Shown here: positions 15,866-23,958 of the stretch, piece by piece
Layout of the letters: the number at the start of each line of letters is the position of its first letter
Position numbering within the stretch: the first letter of the stretch is position 1
Origin: Saccharopolyspora_D taberi
GTDB taxonomy: Bacteria; Actinomycetota; Actinomycetes; Mycobacteriales; Pseudonocardiaceae
Assembly (NCBI RefSeq): GCF_039534165.1
Contig: NZ_BAAAUX010000004.1
Coordinates: 9,581 to 73,580, forward strand
Length of the DNA stretch: 64,000 bases
Reading direction: 5' to 3'
Notes under the pieces: model-generated
What the model was told of the DNA's origin: nothing
Databases searched by the model: none
The model's input: only the letters and a program-made list of their open reading frames with translations
Translations under genes and position numbers: made by a program

Positions 15866-17765
15866 AAGCCGGGAACCCGACCCAGACGAAGTCGCGAGCG
15901 CGGGTGATCGCGACCAGGCGCGCCCGCTGCCCGCGCTCGTGCCACTCGCTGCCCCGGTCGGCATCCTTGGGCGGTTCCGGCACCAGCACCGCCTGGAACT
16001 CCAGCCCCTTGGCCCGGTACACCGTGCCGACCTTGATCTTCTCGACCGGTTCGCCGTCGAAGTCCTCCAGGTCCATCACCTCGAAGCCGGCTTCCCGCAG
16101 CACCCGCCGCCAGTGCACCGCCTGGCCGTTCTCGAAGGTCAGCACCGCGACGGCGGAACGGGGCACGTCGGCGAGACCCCGCAGCGCCGCGAGCAACGCG
16201 TCCTCGTGCCCGGCCCGGTCGCCGCGCCACGACAGCGCCTGTCCGCCCCGGAAGGTCGCGACCGCCTCCCGCAGCAGCACGCCGACGTCCCCGTCGAGGT
16301 CGTCCACCTGGTTGGTGGCGTCGAACCTCCTCGCCATGTCCAGGACGCGCGAGGCGTTGCGGTAGTTGGTCCGCAGCACCTCGCCCCGGCCGCGGACGGG
16401 AATCCCGGCATCGGACAGCCGCCAGCCGCCCGGGTAGATCTGCTGCTGGCCGTCGCCGACCAGCAGCAGCCCGTTCGGGCCGTCACCGGCGACCTCGCGC
16501 AGCAGGCGCAGGCCGATGAGCGTGATGTCCTGGACCTCGTCGACGACCACGGCGGCGTACCGGGCCGGTTCGCGCCGCACCTCCGCCAGGGCTTCGCCGA
16601 GCAGGTCGTTGAAGTCGTGGAGCCCCCGCTCGGTCCGGATCCGCTCGTACTCCTCGAACAGCCGCCACATCAGCTCGCGGTCGGCGCGGTCGAGGCGCCG
16701 CGCGCGACCGGTCCGCAGCACCGCCTGGTACTCGTCCAGCCCGGCGAGCCCGCGGCCCTTGATGACCCGGTCGACCTCCTCCCACCAGTAGTCGTCGTGC
16801 GGATCGAGCTCGCTGAGCCTGCTCGACCGCCCGACGCGCGCCCAGGCGAGGGCGAACGCGCTCCGGGCCTGCTTGTGGTCGACCCTGAACTCCCTGCCGC
16901 GCTCGCGCAGCAGGTTCAGCGCCCACGAGTGCAGCGTGCGGAACTCCGCCCGCTGGGCCAGTTCCGGGGCGAGCCTGCGGAACTGGCGCTCCATGATCGG
17001 CGGCAGGTTCCGCGCGTAGGTGGTGAACAGCAGCGGCCCGGTCGTCCGCTTCCCGAGGTGGACCATCCGGTGCAGGGCGACCACGGACTTGCCCGTTCCG
17101 GCCGGGCCGCTGATGCGCGCGGGCCCCTGGTAGTTGCGCCGCACCATCCCGAACTGGGTGTCGTCGAGGAAGGTCAGCCAGGACTCGAACGGCCCGGCGA
17201 GCGCGGCGTCGAAGCGGTCCTGCCGCACCTCGGCGACGTCGAAGAGCTCGGCCTCGTCAGCAGCCGCGGACTCGTCGGGCAGCGTCATGGGCCGGTAGCG
17301 GGTGCTCCGGGATTCGAGGTGTTCGGCGAGCGCCCGCGCGTCCCGCTTGCCGAGGCGGCGCTCTCCCCGGAGCAGGACGCGATCCAGGTCCGACGCGGGA
17401 ACGGCCAGGTGGTCGCGTGCGCGGGCGGTGGGCCGGTGCTCGGCGGGAAGGACGACCACCGGGCGCACGACAGCCTCGCTGACGTTGTTCTCGCGCACCT
17501 TCGCATCGTGGAACAGACGGCCTGCCTCCCGCAGCTCCGGCACCTCGTCCGGTTCCTCGTCGCGCAGCGCCACCGCGAGCACGCCCATCGGGCCGATCAG
17601 CAACGCGTCCGGGCCGCCGTCGTCCGGGTGCAGGTAGGTGTGCCAGCCGCGCCGGGTTTCGACCAGGAACCGCGCCAGCACCTGGCGCTTCCACGCGGGC
17701 AGGCCGGCGAACCCGCCGAGCGCCTGCTCCGCCCGGCGCCGCAGCCTCTCGTCCCGATGATCCAT
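15861..17765 (-). CDS. UvrD/Rep-like helicase with NERD-type N-terminus
   Basis: The product has 634 residues. The first 150 or so (HPDDGGPDALLIGPMGVLAV, then VRPVVVLPAEH) resemble a nuclease-related NERD domain. The ATPase has Walker A SGPAGTGKSVVALHR, Walker B-like DEVQDI, motif IV-V TNYRNA and VYRAKGLEFQAVLVPE, and motif VI VAITRARD. It belongs to superfamily 1 helicases, probably in DNA repair or defence. ATG 17765 was chosen; an upstream in-frame start adds only 26 non-conserved residues. It is monocistronic. Confidence 0.8.
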   Translation of the reverse strand: MDHRDERLRRRAEQALGGFAGLPAWKRQVLARFLVETRRGWHTYLHPDDGGPDALLIGPMGVLAVALRDEEPDEVPELREAGRLFHDAKVRENNVSEAVVRPVVVLPAEHRPTARARDHLAVPASDLDRVLLRGERRLGKRDARALAEHLESRSTRYRPMTLPDESAAADEAELFDVAEVRQDRFDAALAGPFESWLTFLDDTQFGMVRRNYQGPARISGPAGTGKSVVALHRMVHLGKRTTGPLLFTTYARNLPPIMERQFRRLAPELAQRAEFRTLHSWALNLLRERGREFRVDHKQARSAFALAWARVGRSSRLSELDPHDDYWWEEVDRVIKGRGLAGLDEYQAVLRTGRARRLDRADRELMWRLFEEYERIRTERGLHDFNDLLGEALAEVRREPARYAAVVVDEVQDITLIGLRLLREVAGDGPNGLLLVGDGQQQIYPGGWRLSDAGIPVRGRGEVLRTNYRNASRVLDMARRFDATNQVDDLDGDVGVLLREAVATFRGGQALSWRGDRAGHEDALLAALRGLADVPRSAVAVLTFENGQAVHWRRVLREAGFEVMDLEDFDGEPVEKIKVGTVYRAKGLEFQAVLVPEPPKDADRGSEWHERGQRARLVAITRARDFVWVGFPAS

Positions 17766-18154
17766 CCGATGACCCCCAACACCCGGTGAACGACCGACGT
17801 GGATCACGTTATGGATCGGCGCCGCCGATGGCCACAAGATCACCCGAATGCCAGCATGGCTCCACAGTGGACAGATTCCGTGGGGTGCCGACTCGATTGC
17901 GGCTGGTCGAGGCGCTGTCCTGCTCGTTCACCACCTGCGCGATAGGTGCGCGTTCTGGAACGAATCCACCGCGGAGAGAGGCTCCCAACCGGTCCGCGTG
18001 CTCAACCGGGTCGCGGCCCCGGTTGTCGGCAACGTCGTCCGAACCGGCACGATCCAAGAAGCAGTGACGATCCGCGCTCCGGACAGATGTCCCCGGTGCA
18101 ACGCACGTCCGGCTTCGCACGACGACTGAGACCACCTGACCAGCGGAAGGCTTC
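17766..18154. other. Intergenic region between helicase and kinase genes
   Basis: Several short open frames exist on both strands, but none has a recognisable domain or a good ribosome binding site. Promoters for the helicase (minus) and the kinase (plus) are expected here. Confidence 0.35.
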
Positions 18155-18700
18155 GTGGCACGCCTGATCCACCTCAACGGCCCGCCCGGCATCGGCAAGT
18201 CGACCCTCGCCGAGCGCTACGCCGACGAACACGTCGGCGTGCTCAACCTGGACGCCGACCGATTGCGGGTCTTGGTCGGCGGTTGGCGCGAGCGGTTCGC
18301 CGAGACCGGTGCGCTCGTGCGGCCGATCGCCATGAGCATGGCCGCGACGCACCTGCGCGCCGGGCACGACGTGGTCATGCCCCAGTTCCTGGGGCGGTTG
18401 AGCGAGATCGAGCGCTTCGAGCGGGTCGCGCACGACAGCCGGGCGGAGTTCCGCGAGGTCGTGCTCATGGACACCGCGGAGCGGTCCGCGGCCCGCTTCC
18501 TGCGCCGTGGCGAGCAGGGCCGGCACCGGTGGGTCAAGGAGGCCGTCGAGCGCGACGGCGGCCCGGCGCTGCTGGCCGAGATGCACGACCGGTTGACCGC
18601 CGTGCTGCGGGCCAGGCCCGATGCCGTTGTCGTGCGCAGCGCGGAGGACGAGGTCGAGCAGACCTACCGCGCGCTGCTCCGGGTGTTGACCTCCAGTTGA
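18155..18700 (+). CDS. P-loop kinase-like AAA protein
   Basis: The 181-residue product has Walker A LNGPPGIGKSTLA at the N-terminus and LDADRLRVLVGGW in the place of the kinase substrate-binding segment. The lid region is RFLRRGEQGRHRW. It resembles small actinobacterial kinases of the zeta-toxin, chloramphenicol-kinase and shikimate-kinase superfamily that phosphorylate metabolites or drugs. The substrate is unknown. Translation starts at GTG 18155 after GGAAGG. No antitoxin-like gene is beside it. Confidence 0.7.
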   Translation: MARLIHLNGPPGIGKSTLAERYADEHVGVLNLDADRLRVLVGGWRERFAETGALVRPIAMSMAATHLRAGHDVVMPQFLGRLSEIERFERVAHDSRAEFREVVLMDTAERSAARFLRRGEQGRHRWVKEAVERDGGPALLAEMHDRLTAVLRARPDAVVVRSAEDEVEQTYRALLRVLTSS

Positions 18701-18753
18701 GTCGAACTTCTAGCCTGCGATGGACACCACGAACAGCGCAGGGGAGAAACACC

Positions 18754-19167
18754 ATGACCGACCGCCCGAACACCCAGGACTTCCCCTCCGCTGAGGCGGA
18801 CGTGCAGGAGATCACGGCGCTGATCACCGCCATCGAGACCGGGTTCAACGACAAGGACCCCGCCGTCCTCGACGGGGTCTTCGCCGCCGACGCGGTCGTG
18901 GTCGCCCCGGACGGCACGATGCTGCGCGGCTGGGACGAGCTGTTCGCCTACCACAAGACCCGGCTCTCCGGCCCAGCCAACGGGTGGCGGATCAGCACCA
19001 GCGTGCTCGACGTCGGCTTCCTCGGCGCGACTTCCGCGATCGTGCAAGTCCGGCAGGACATGACGACCCCGGACGGCGGGTTCAGCAACCACGGCACCGC
19101 TGTGGCGAAGAAGGTCAACGGCGTCTGGTGGCTCTGCTCCTTCCACAACACCCGCATCGTCGCTTGA
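18754..19167 (+). CDS. SnoaL/SgcJ-like NTF2-fold protein
   Basis: This 137-residue protein fits the DUF4440/SgcJ family: an N-terminal helix (VQEITALITAIETGFNDKD), a pocket segment ADAVVVAPDG and the terminal strand GVWWLCSFHNTRIV. Such proteins have an NTF2-like cone fold and act as small hydrolases, isomerases or binding proteins. It starts at ATG 18754 after GGGGAGAAAC and follows the kinase gene by about 50 bases. Its function is unknown. Confidence 0.75.
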   Translation: MTDRPNTQDFPSAEADVQEITALITAIETGFNDKDPAVLDGVFAADAVVVAPDGTMLRGWDELFAYHKTRLSGPANGWRISTSVLDVGFLGATSAIVQVRQDMTTPDGGFSNHGTAVAKKVNGVWWLCSFHNTRIVA

Positions 19168-19218
19168 GGCCGCGCGGTGCCGAGGGCTGCCCCGTTCCCG
19201 AACGCCGGTCCGGGGCGG

Positions 19219-19497
19219 TCTCCTCCTTGCCGGGGCGGTGGTCATCGGCGCCGGGCATCCGCAGGACCTGAGCGCCGCCCCCGATCACCCCAGTACGGCC
19301 GAGGCGATCTCCTCCTTGCCGGAGCGGTTGGTCATCGGCGCCTGCCATCCGCGCGATCTGAGCGCCGCCCCGTCACCCCAGCACGGCCGAGGCGATCTCC
19401 TCACCACCGAAGCGGTGCTGGCCTGGCCACCGACGCCCAGCTCTCCTGGCCCCACTGAGCCCCGCCCCCGATCACCCCAGAACAGCCCCGGCGATCT
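19219..19497. repeat. Degenerate tandem array derived from the 3' end of the phosphatase gene
   Basis: Three units of 89, 88 and 99 bases begin at 19219, 19308 and 19396, each opening with TCTCCTC. The first two are nearly alike; the third has diverged. On the minus strand the ends of the units at about 19283 and 19373 encode EEIASAVLG and a stop, nearly the same as the real C-terminus EEIAGAVLG of the gene ending at 19472. The array therefore looks like repeated duplication of that gene end. Confidence 0.7.
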
Positions 19498-20281
19498 CCT
19501 CCGCCAGCCGCGGCGTCGCCGCGACCACGCCGGACCAGCGGCGGGTCAGGTCCGGGTCGATCTCCAGCGCCCGCCCCCGCACGTCGAGCACCGCGCCGCC
19601 TGCCGCGGGCACCGCGACCATCGCCGCCGCGAGGTCGACGATCCGGTGCGTGTCCGAGCCCGCGTCGGCGAAGGCGTCCGTCGAGCCTTCGGCGACCAGC
19701 ATCGCCTCCAGGCAGCTCGTCGACAGGATCCGCACCCGCGCCGCCCGCGAGGTCACCCGCCACCACGCCTCGCGGTTGCGCGGGTGCGGCCGGAGCAGGC
19801 TCACCGCCGCGCCGTCGAGCTCGCCGCGACCGCTGGTCCGGTACGGCGCGGGCGCCCCCGCGACCGCGTGCCAGCACCGGCCCGTGTCCAGCCAGCACGT
19901 CAGCGCCTCGACCGGTGTCCCGTCCCGCACCAGCGCCCCGGCGAACGCCGACAGCGGCACGCCCGCGGCGGCGTTGGCCGTGCCGTCGACCGGATCGGCG
20001 ACGAGGGTGACGGCCGAGCCACGGTCGACGAACCCGATCTCCTCGCTGAGCAGGTTGATCCGGTGCGCTTCGGCGACCTCCGCGATCGCCGACTCCACCA
20101 GCAGGTCCAGCCGCATCGACGCGGTGCCGTCCGCGCCGACCGCCGTCTTCTCCGCCAGCTGCGCGTGATCGTGGCGTTCCCGCGCCGCGCGGAACGCGTC
20201 CGACGCGGCCTTGGCCGCCTGCGCGAGCACCGGGTGCGCGACGGTCGGGATCACCGGGTCCGCCACCGGCCAGCCGATCAC
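19472..20281 (-). CDS. Inositol monophosphatase-like phosphatase of the C-P lyase operon
   Basis: The 269-residue product has the family metal motifs: Glu in LLSEEIGFVD, DPVDGTANAAAG and, near the C-terminus, a DLAAAMVAV segment. Family members remove phosphate from inositol phosphates, bisphosphate nucleotides or sugar phosphates using magnesium. The GTG start at 20281 overlaps the phnM stop by four bases, so it is translated with the C-P lyase genes. Since phnN and phnP are not seen here, this enzyme may process the ribose phosphate product of C-P lyase. That role is inference. Confidence 0.8.
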   Translation of the reverse strand: MIGWPVADPVIPTVAHPVLAQAAKAASDAFRAARERHDHAQLAEKTAVGADGTASMRLDLLVESAIAEVAEAHRINLLSEEIGFVDRGSAVTLVADPVDGTANAAAGVPLSAFAGALVRDGTPVEALTCWLDTGRCWHAVAGAPAPYRTSGRGELDGAAVSLLRPHPRNREAWWRVTSRAARVRILSTSCLEAMLVAEGSTDAFADAGSDTHRIVDLAAAMVAVPAAGGAVLDVRGRALEIDPDLTRRWSGVVAATPRLAEEIAGAVLG

Positions 20282-21456
20282 GCCGCACCTCCCAGCACCG
20301 ACCGGACCCGCGGCCACGGCGATCCCGGCTCGACCAGCACCAGGTCCGCCCGCAGTCCGGGCTCCAGCCGCCCCCGGTCGGCGAGCCCGGCGACCGCGGC
20401 GGGCCCGGCGGTGACCAGCGACGCGGCCGCGGGCAGCCCGATCCCGTCCGCCAGCAGGAACGCGGCGGCCAGCAGCCCCGACGGCAGGTAGTCCGAAGCC
20501 AGCGCGGTCACCAATCCGCGGTCGACCAGCTCCCGCGCCGAGACGTTGCCGGAGTGCGAATGGCCGCGCAGCACGTTCGGCGCCCCGGCAACCACCGGCA
20601 TTCCGTGCTCCCGGGCGGCCGTCGCGGCGGCGAGCGTCGTCGGGAACTCCGCGACGGCTCCGCCGCGCGTGCACAGCGCGGCGACCTCCTCGGCCGACTC
20701 CGGATCGTGCCCGAGCAGCCGGATCCGCCCGGCGCGGGCGAGTTCGCCCAGCCAGGCCAGGTTCCGGTCGCGGACGTCGGCCTGCGCGGTGCGTTCCGCG
20801 ATCATCTCGGTGACGTGCCGCTCGGCCTCCCGCTCGGACATCCCGTCGGCGCCGACGAGGTAGCGCTCCATGTTCCTGCGGTCCGCGTACTGGCCGATGC
20901 CTGGTGTGTGGTCCTCGTGCGAGACCAGCGGAACACCGTCCACAGTGTCCAGTTCCGCGCGCAGCGCTTCGGCGCCCTCGGTGGAACGGACGTCGAGCCG
21001 GTAGAGCACGCGGTGGTCGACCGGGCCCGGCTCGTGCGCCCGGACGGTCGCGCACAGATCACCCGCCGAACCGACCGTGCGCTCGGTGCCGCGCGAGGTC
21101 TTGTGCTGGAACGCCGCGCCGTGGAACACCGTGGTCACGCCCGCCGCCGAAAGCTTTCCCTGCATCGACAGCAGCGCGAAGTCCCACGGCAGAACCGCCG
21201 AGGGCCGCGGCATCCGCTCCCGCTCCAAGGCGTCGCTGTGCACGTCGACCAGCCCCGGCAGGCACAGCAGCCCGCCGCCGTCGACGTCGCAGGACGCGCC
21301 GGGCGGGTGCGGTTCGACCGCCTCGATCCGGCCGTCCCGCACCGCGATCCGGCTGTCCTCGGCGATCCGGTCCGGCAGCACCGCGCGCACGTGCCCGAGG
21401 ACGTAGTCGGCGGGCGGCGCGCCCAGCGGCCAGCTCGTGCCCAGCGCCGCGCTCAT
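20278..21456 (-). CDS. phnM: Ribose 1-methylphosphonate 5-triphosphate diphosphatase PhnM
   Basis: The 392-residue amidohydrolase-fold protein carries the PhnM motifs: LPGLVDVHSDALERERMPRP for the binuclear metal site, FHGAAFQH, SHEDHTPGIGQYAD and LASDYLPSGLL. PhnM removes pyrophosphate from the ribose 1-phosphonate 5-triphosphate intermediate before C-P cleavage. ATG 21456 overlaps the phnL stop (ATGA). The length is as in other PhnM proteins (about 380). The identification is firm. Confidence 0.93.
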   Translation of the reverse strand: MSAALGTSWPLGAPPADYVLGHVRAVLPDRIAEDSRIAVRDGRIEAVEPHPPGASCDVDGGGLLCLPGLVDVHSDALERERMPRPSAVLPWDFALLSMQGKLSAAGVTTVFHGAAFQHKTSRGTERTVGSAGDLCATVRAHEPGPVDHRVLYRLDVRSTEGAEALRAELDTVDGVPLVSHEDHTPGIGQYADRRNMERYLVGADGMSEREAERHVTEMIAERTAQADVRDRNLAWLGELARAGRIRLLGHDPESAEEVAALCTRGGAVAEFPTTLAAATAAREHGMPVVAGAPNVLRGHSHSGNVSARELVDRGLVTALASDYLPSGLLAAAFLLADGIGLPAAASLVTAGPAAVAGLADRGRLEPGLRADLVLVEPGSPWPRVRSVLGGAA

Positions 21457-22178
21457 GCCGCCAGCACCTCCTCCGCCGATCCGGCGCGCACGATGCGGCC
21501 GTCGGCCATCGCCACCACCCGGGTGGCCAGCCTGCGGATCGCGTCCAGGTCGTGGAAGACCGCCAGCACCGCGACGCCGTCGGCGGCCAGCGAGGCGATC
21601 AGCTCCAGCGCGCGTTCCCGGTTCGCCGGGTCCAACGCGGACACCGGCTCGTCGAGCAGCAGCAGGCGGGGCGGGCGGACGGTGCCCGCCGCGAGGTTGA
21701 CCCGCTGCCGCTCGCCACCGGAGAGCACACCGCAGTCGACGTCCCACAGCGCCTCGTCGAGCCCGAGCCGCCGCAGCGACCCGGCCGCGGCCTCGCGGGC
21801 CTCGACCCGCTCCAGCCCGCGCCTGCGGGCCGCCGCCGCGACCACTTCCCAAGGCCCGGTGCGGGGAGGCGCGGAAAGGAACTGGGAGACGTAGCCGAGC
21901 TCGCGCCCGCGCAGCCGCGCCAGCTCCCGGTCCGGCAGGCCGACCAGGTCGACCGGACCGTCCGCAGTGTGCAGGACGATGCTGCCCTCGTCCGGCAGGT
22001 AGCTGCGCTGGGTGCAGCGCAGCAGGCTCGACTTGCCCGCGCCGGAGGGTCCGGCGATCGCCACGTGCTCGCCCGCCGCGACGTCGAGGTCGACGCCGCG
22101 CAGCGAGACCGTGGTCCGCCCGTCGATCGTGTGCAGGGTGAAGGTCTTGCGCAGTCCGCGGATCGTCAGCACGTCCAC
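21453..22178 (-). CDS. phnL: C-P lyase ABC-type ATPase PhnL
   Basis: The 241-residue ABC protein has Walker A GPSGAGKS, signature LSGGERQRVNLA and Walker B LLLLDEP. The N-terminal GLRKTFTLHTIDG and the CTQRSYLPDEGSI segment are typical of PhnL rather than transporter ATPases. PhnL is known to bind on top of PhnK in the C-P lyase core complex. It starts at GTG 22178; its ribosome binding site GGAGGTGA overlaps the stop of the phnJ-phnK gene, 7 bases upstream. Confidence 0.92.
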   Translation of the reverse strand: MDVLTIRGLRKTFTLHTIDGRTTVSLRGVDLDVAAGEHVAIAGPSGAGKSSLLRCTQRSYLPDEGSIVLHTADGPVDLVGLPDRELARLRGRELGYVSQFLSAPPRTGPWEVVAAAARRRGLERVEAREAAAGSLRRLGLDEALWDVDCGVLSGGERQRVNLAAGTVRPPRLLLLDEPVSALDPANRERALELIASLAADGVAVLAVFHDLDAIRRLATRVVAMADGRIVRAGSAEEVLAA

Positions 22179-22185
22179 AGCGGTC

Positions 22186-23958
22186 TCACCTCCTGGCGGC
22201 TGCGACCAGCCGCTGGGTGTAGGGGTGATGCGGGTCCTGGAAGAGCTGGTCGGTGAGCCCGCGCTCGACCACCCGGCCCAGCTGCATGACCAGGCTGCGC
22301 TCGGTCAGCGCCTCGATCACCGCGAAGTCGTGGCTGACCACCACGGCGGCGATGTCGCGCTCGCTGAGCAGCCCGCGCAGCAGGTCGAGCACACCGGCCG
22401 CGACCGAGGCGTCCAGCCCGGTCGTCGGCTCGTCGAGCAGCAGCACCGGCGGTTCGGTGGCCAATGCCTTGGCGATCTGCACGCGCTGGCGCATGCCGCC
22501 GGAGAAGGTGCCGACCGGATCGTCCATCCTGGACAGCGGGACTTCCACGCGCTCAAGCAGTTCCGCCGCGCGGTCGCGGATCCGCTGGTAGCCGCGCCAG
22601 CCCGCGGCGGTCAGCCGCTCGGCCACGTTGCCGCCCGCGGTGACCCGCAGGTCCAGCCCGGCGGCCGGGTCCTGGTAGACCACGGCCATCGTGTCGGCCC
22701 GCAGCCGCCTGCGGGCCTTGGAGTCGAGCCCGAACACGTCCTGCCCGGCCACCTCGACGTGCCCGCTGGTCGCGGCCTCGTCGCCGATCACGCAGCGCAG
22801 CACGGTCGACTTGCCGGAGCCGGACTCGCCGATCAGCCCGAGGGCCTCGCCCGGGGCGACGTCGAAGCTGACATCCCACGCTGCCACCACCGCGCCGGTC
22901 TCCGGGCTGATCGCGGTGCCGTGCTCCGGCCCGGTCCCGGCAACCGCCGTCGCACCGCCGGGGCCGTGCACCTTCCCGATCCCCTTGACCGTCAGGATCG
23001 GGTACCGGGGATCCCTCGGCGTGCCCGGCCGTTCCGAAGGGCTCGCGGCTCCGGCTTCTCCCAGCAGCGACAGCGGATCCGGCAGCGCAGTGGTGTCGCC
23101 GGCCGCGAAGCGGGTGCACCAGTCGGAGTCGCTGCACACGTAGGAGTCGCCCGCCTCGACCAGGAAGCTCGAATCGCAGCCGCAGTACTCGCAGCTCGCC
23201 CCGGGAACCCGCTCGATCTCGAACGGGATGTCGTCGAAGGTCAGCGGCGCGACGTCGGTGTGCGGCGGGATGGCGTAGATGCGCTTCTCCCGGCCCGCCC
23301 CGTAGAGGTTCAGGTGCTCGCACTGGTGCAGCTTCGGCACGTCCCAGCGCGGGACCGGGCTGGTCGCCAGCACGTAGCGACCGCCGACGAGCACCGGGTA
23401 GCCGGTCGACCTGGTGATCACGCCGTTGCGGACCACGTCCTCGTAGAGGCTGACCCACATCGCCGAGTAGTCGTTCTCGGCGTGCATGCGGGCGCACTCG
23501 GCGACCGACTTCTGCACGCCGCGCAGCGGTTCCGGCACCGGGACCTGGTAGACGAGGACGTGCTCCGGTCCCAGCGGTTCCTCCGGAATCCGGTGCCTGG
23601 TCTGGATGACCGTGGCCTCGCGGGTGTCGGTGCTGCTGGCGCAGCCGGTCGTCGCGGCGATCATGCGGCGCAGGTTGACCGCGTTGACGCCGCCGTCGTC
23701 GCCCTGGTCGATGACCTTGACGGTGTCCTGCTCGCCGATCACGCCGAGCGTCACCTGGAGACCACCCGATCCCCAGCCCCGCGCGACCGGCATCTCGCGG
23801 GAGCCGAAGGGCACCTGGTACCCCGGCACGCACACGGCGGTCAGGGCGGCGCGGCGGATCTCCCGCTTCGCGCCCTCGTCGAGGAGGCCCGCCGGGGCGG
23901 CCCCGGTGTCTGCCCCGGCCAGGATCTCGGCCACCGGGGCGCTGGTCAGCGCGGTCAT
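22186..23958 (-). CDS. phnJK: Fused C-P lyase PhnJ and ABC ATPase PhnK
   Basis: One 590-residue frame holds two proteins that are separate in E. coli. Residues 1-285 are PhnJ, the radical SAM C-P lyase: PGYQVPFGSREMP with the radical glycine at about 46, and Cys256, Cys259, Cys275 and Cys281, which align with E. coli cluster cysteines 241, 244, 266 and catalytic 272. Residues 286-318 are a proline- and glycine-rich linker. Residues 320-590 are PhnK: Walker A GESGSGKS at 377-384, signature FSGGMRQRVQIAKA near 485 and VLLLDEP near 505. No ATG or GTG for a separate phnK is visible in the linker. ATG 23958 overlaps the phnI stop. Confidence 0.93.
   Translation of the reverse strand: MTALTSAPVAEILAGADTGAAPAGLLDEGAKREIRRAALTAVCVPGYQVPFGSREMPVARGWGSGGLQVTLGVIGEQDTVKVIDQGDDGGVNAVNLRRMIAATTGCASSTDTREATVIQTRHRIPEEPLGPEHVLVYQVPVPEPLRGVQKSVAECARMHAENDYSAMWVSLYEDVVRNGVITRSTGYPVLVGGRYVLATSPVPRWDVPKLHQCEHLNLYGAGREKRIYAIPPHTDVAPLTFDDIPFEIERVPGASCEYCGCDSSFLVEAGDSYVCSDSDWCTRFAAGDTTALPDPLSLLGEAGAASPSERPGTPRDPRYPILTVKGIGKVHGPGGATAVAGTGPEHGTAISPETGAVVAAWDVSFDVAPGEALGLIGESGSGKSTVLRCVIGDEAATSGHVEVAGQDVFGLDSKARRRLRADTMAVVYQDPAAGLDLRVTAGGNVAERLTAAGWRGYQRIRDRAAELLERVEVPLSRMDDPVGTFSGGMRQRVQIAKALATEPPVLLLDEPTTGLDASVAAGVLDLLRGLLSERDIAAVVVSHDFAVIEALTERSLVMQLGRVVERGLTDQLFQDPHHPYTQRLVAAARR

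Noticed and set aside
17848..18129. Possible 93-residue protein between the helicase and kinase genes
   Set aside because: No ribosome binding site of note, no domain and a composition unlike neighbouring genes.
18155..18700. Kinase gene as a possible PhnN for the C-P lyase pathway
   Set aside because: It is on the other strand, outside the phn operon, and its motifs after Walker A fit drug or metabolite kinases better than ribose 1,5-bisphosphokinase.
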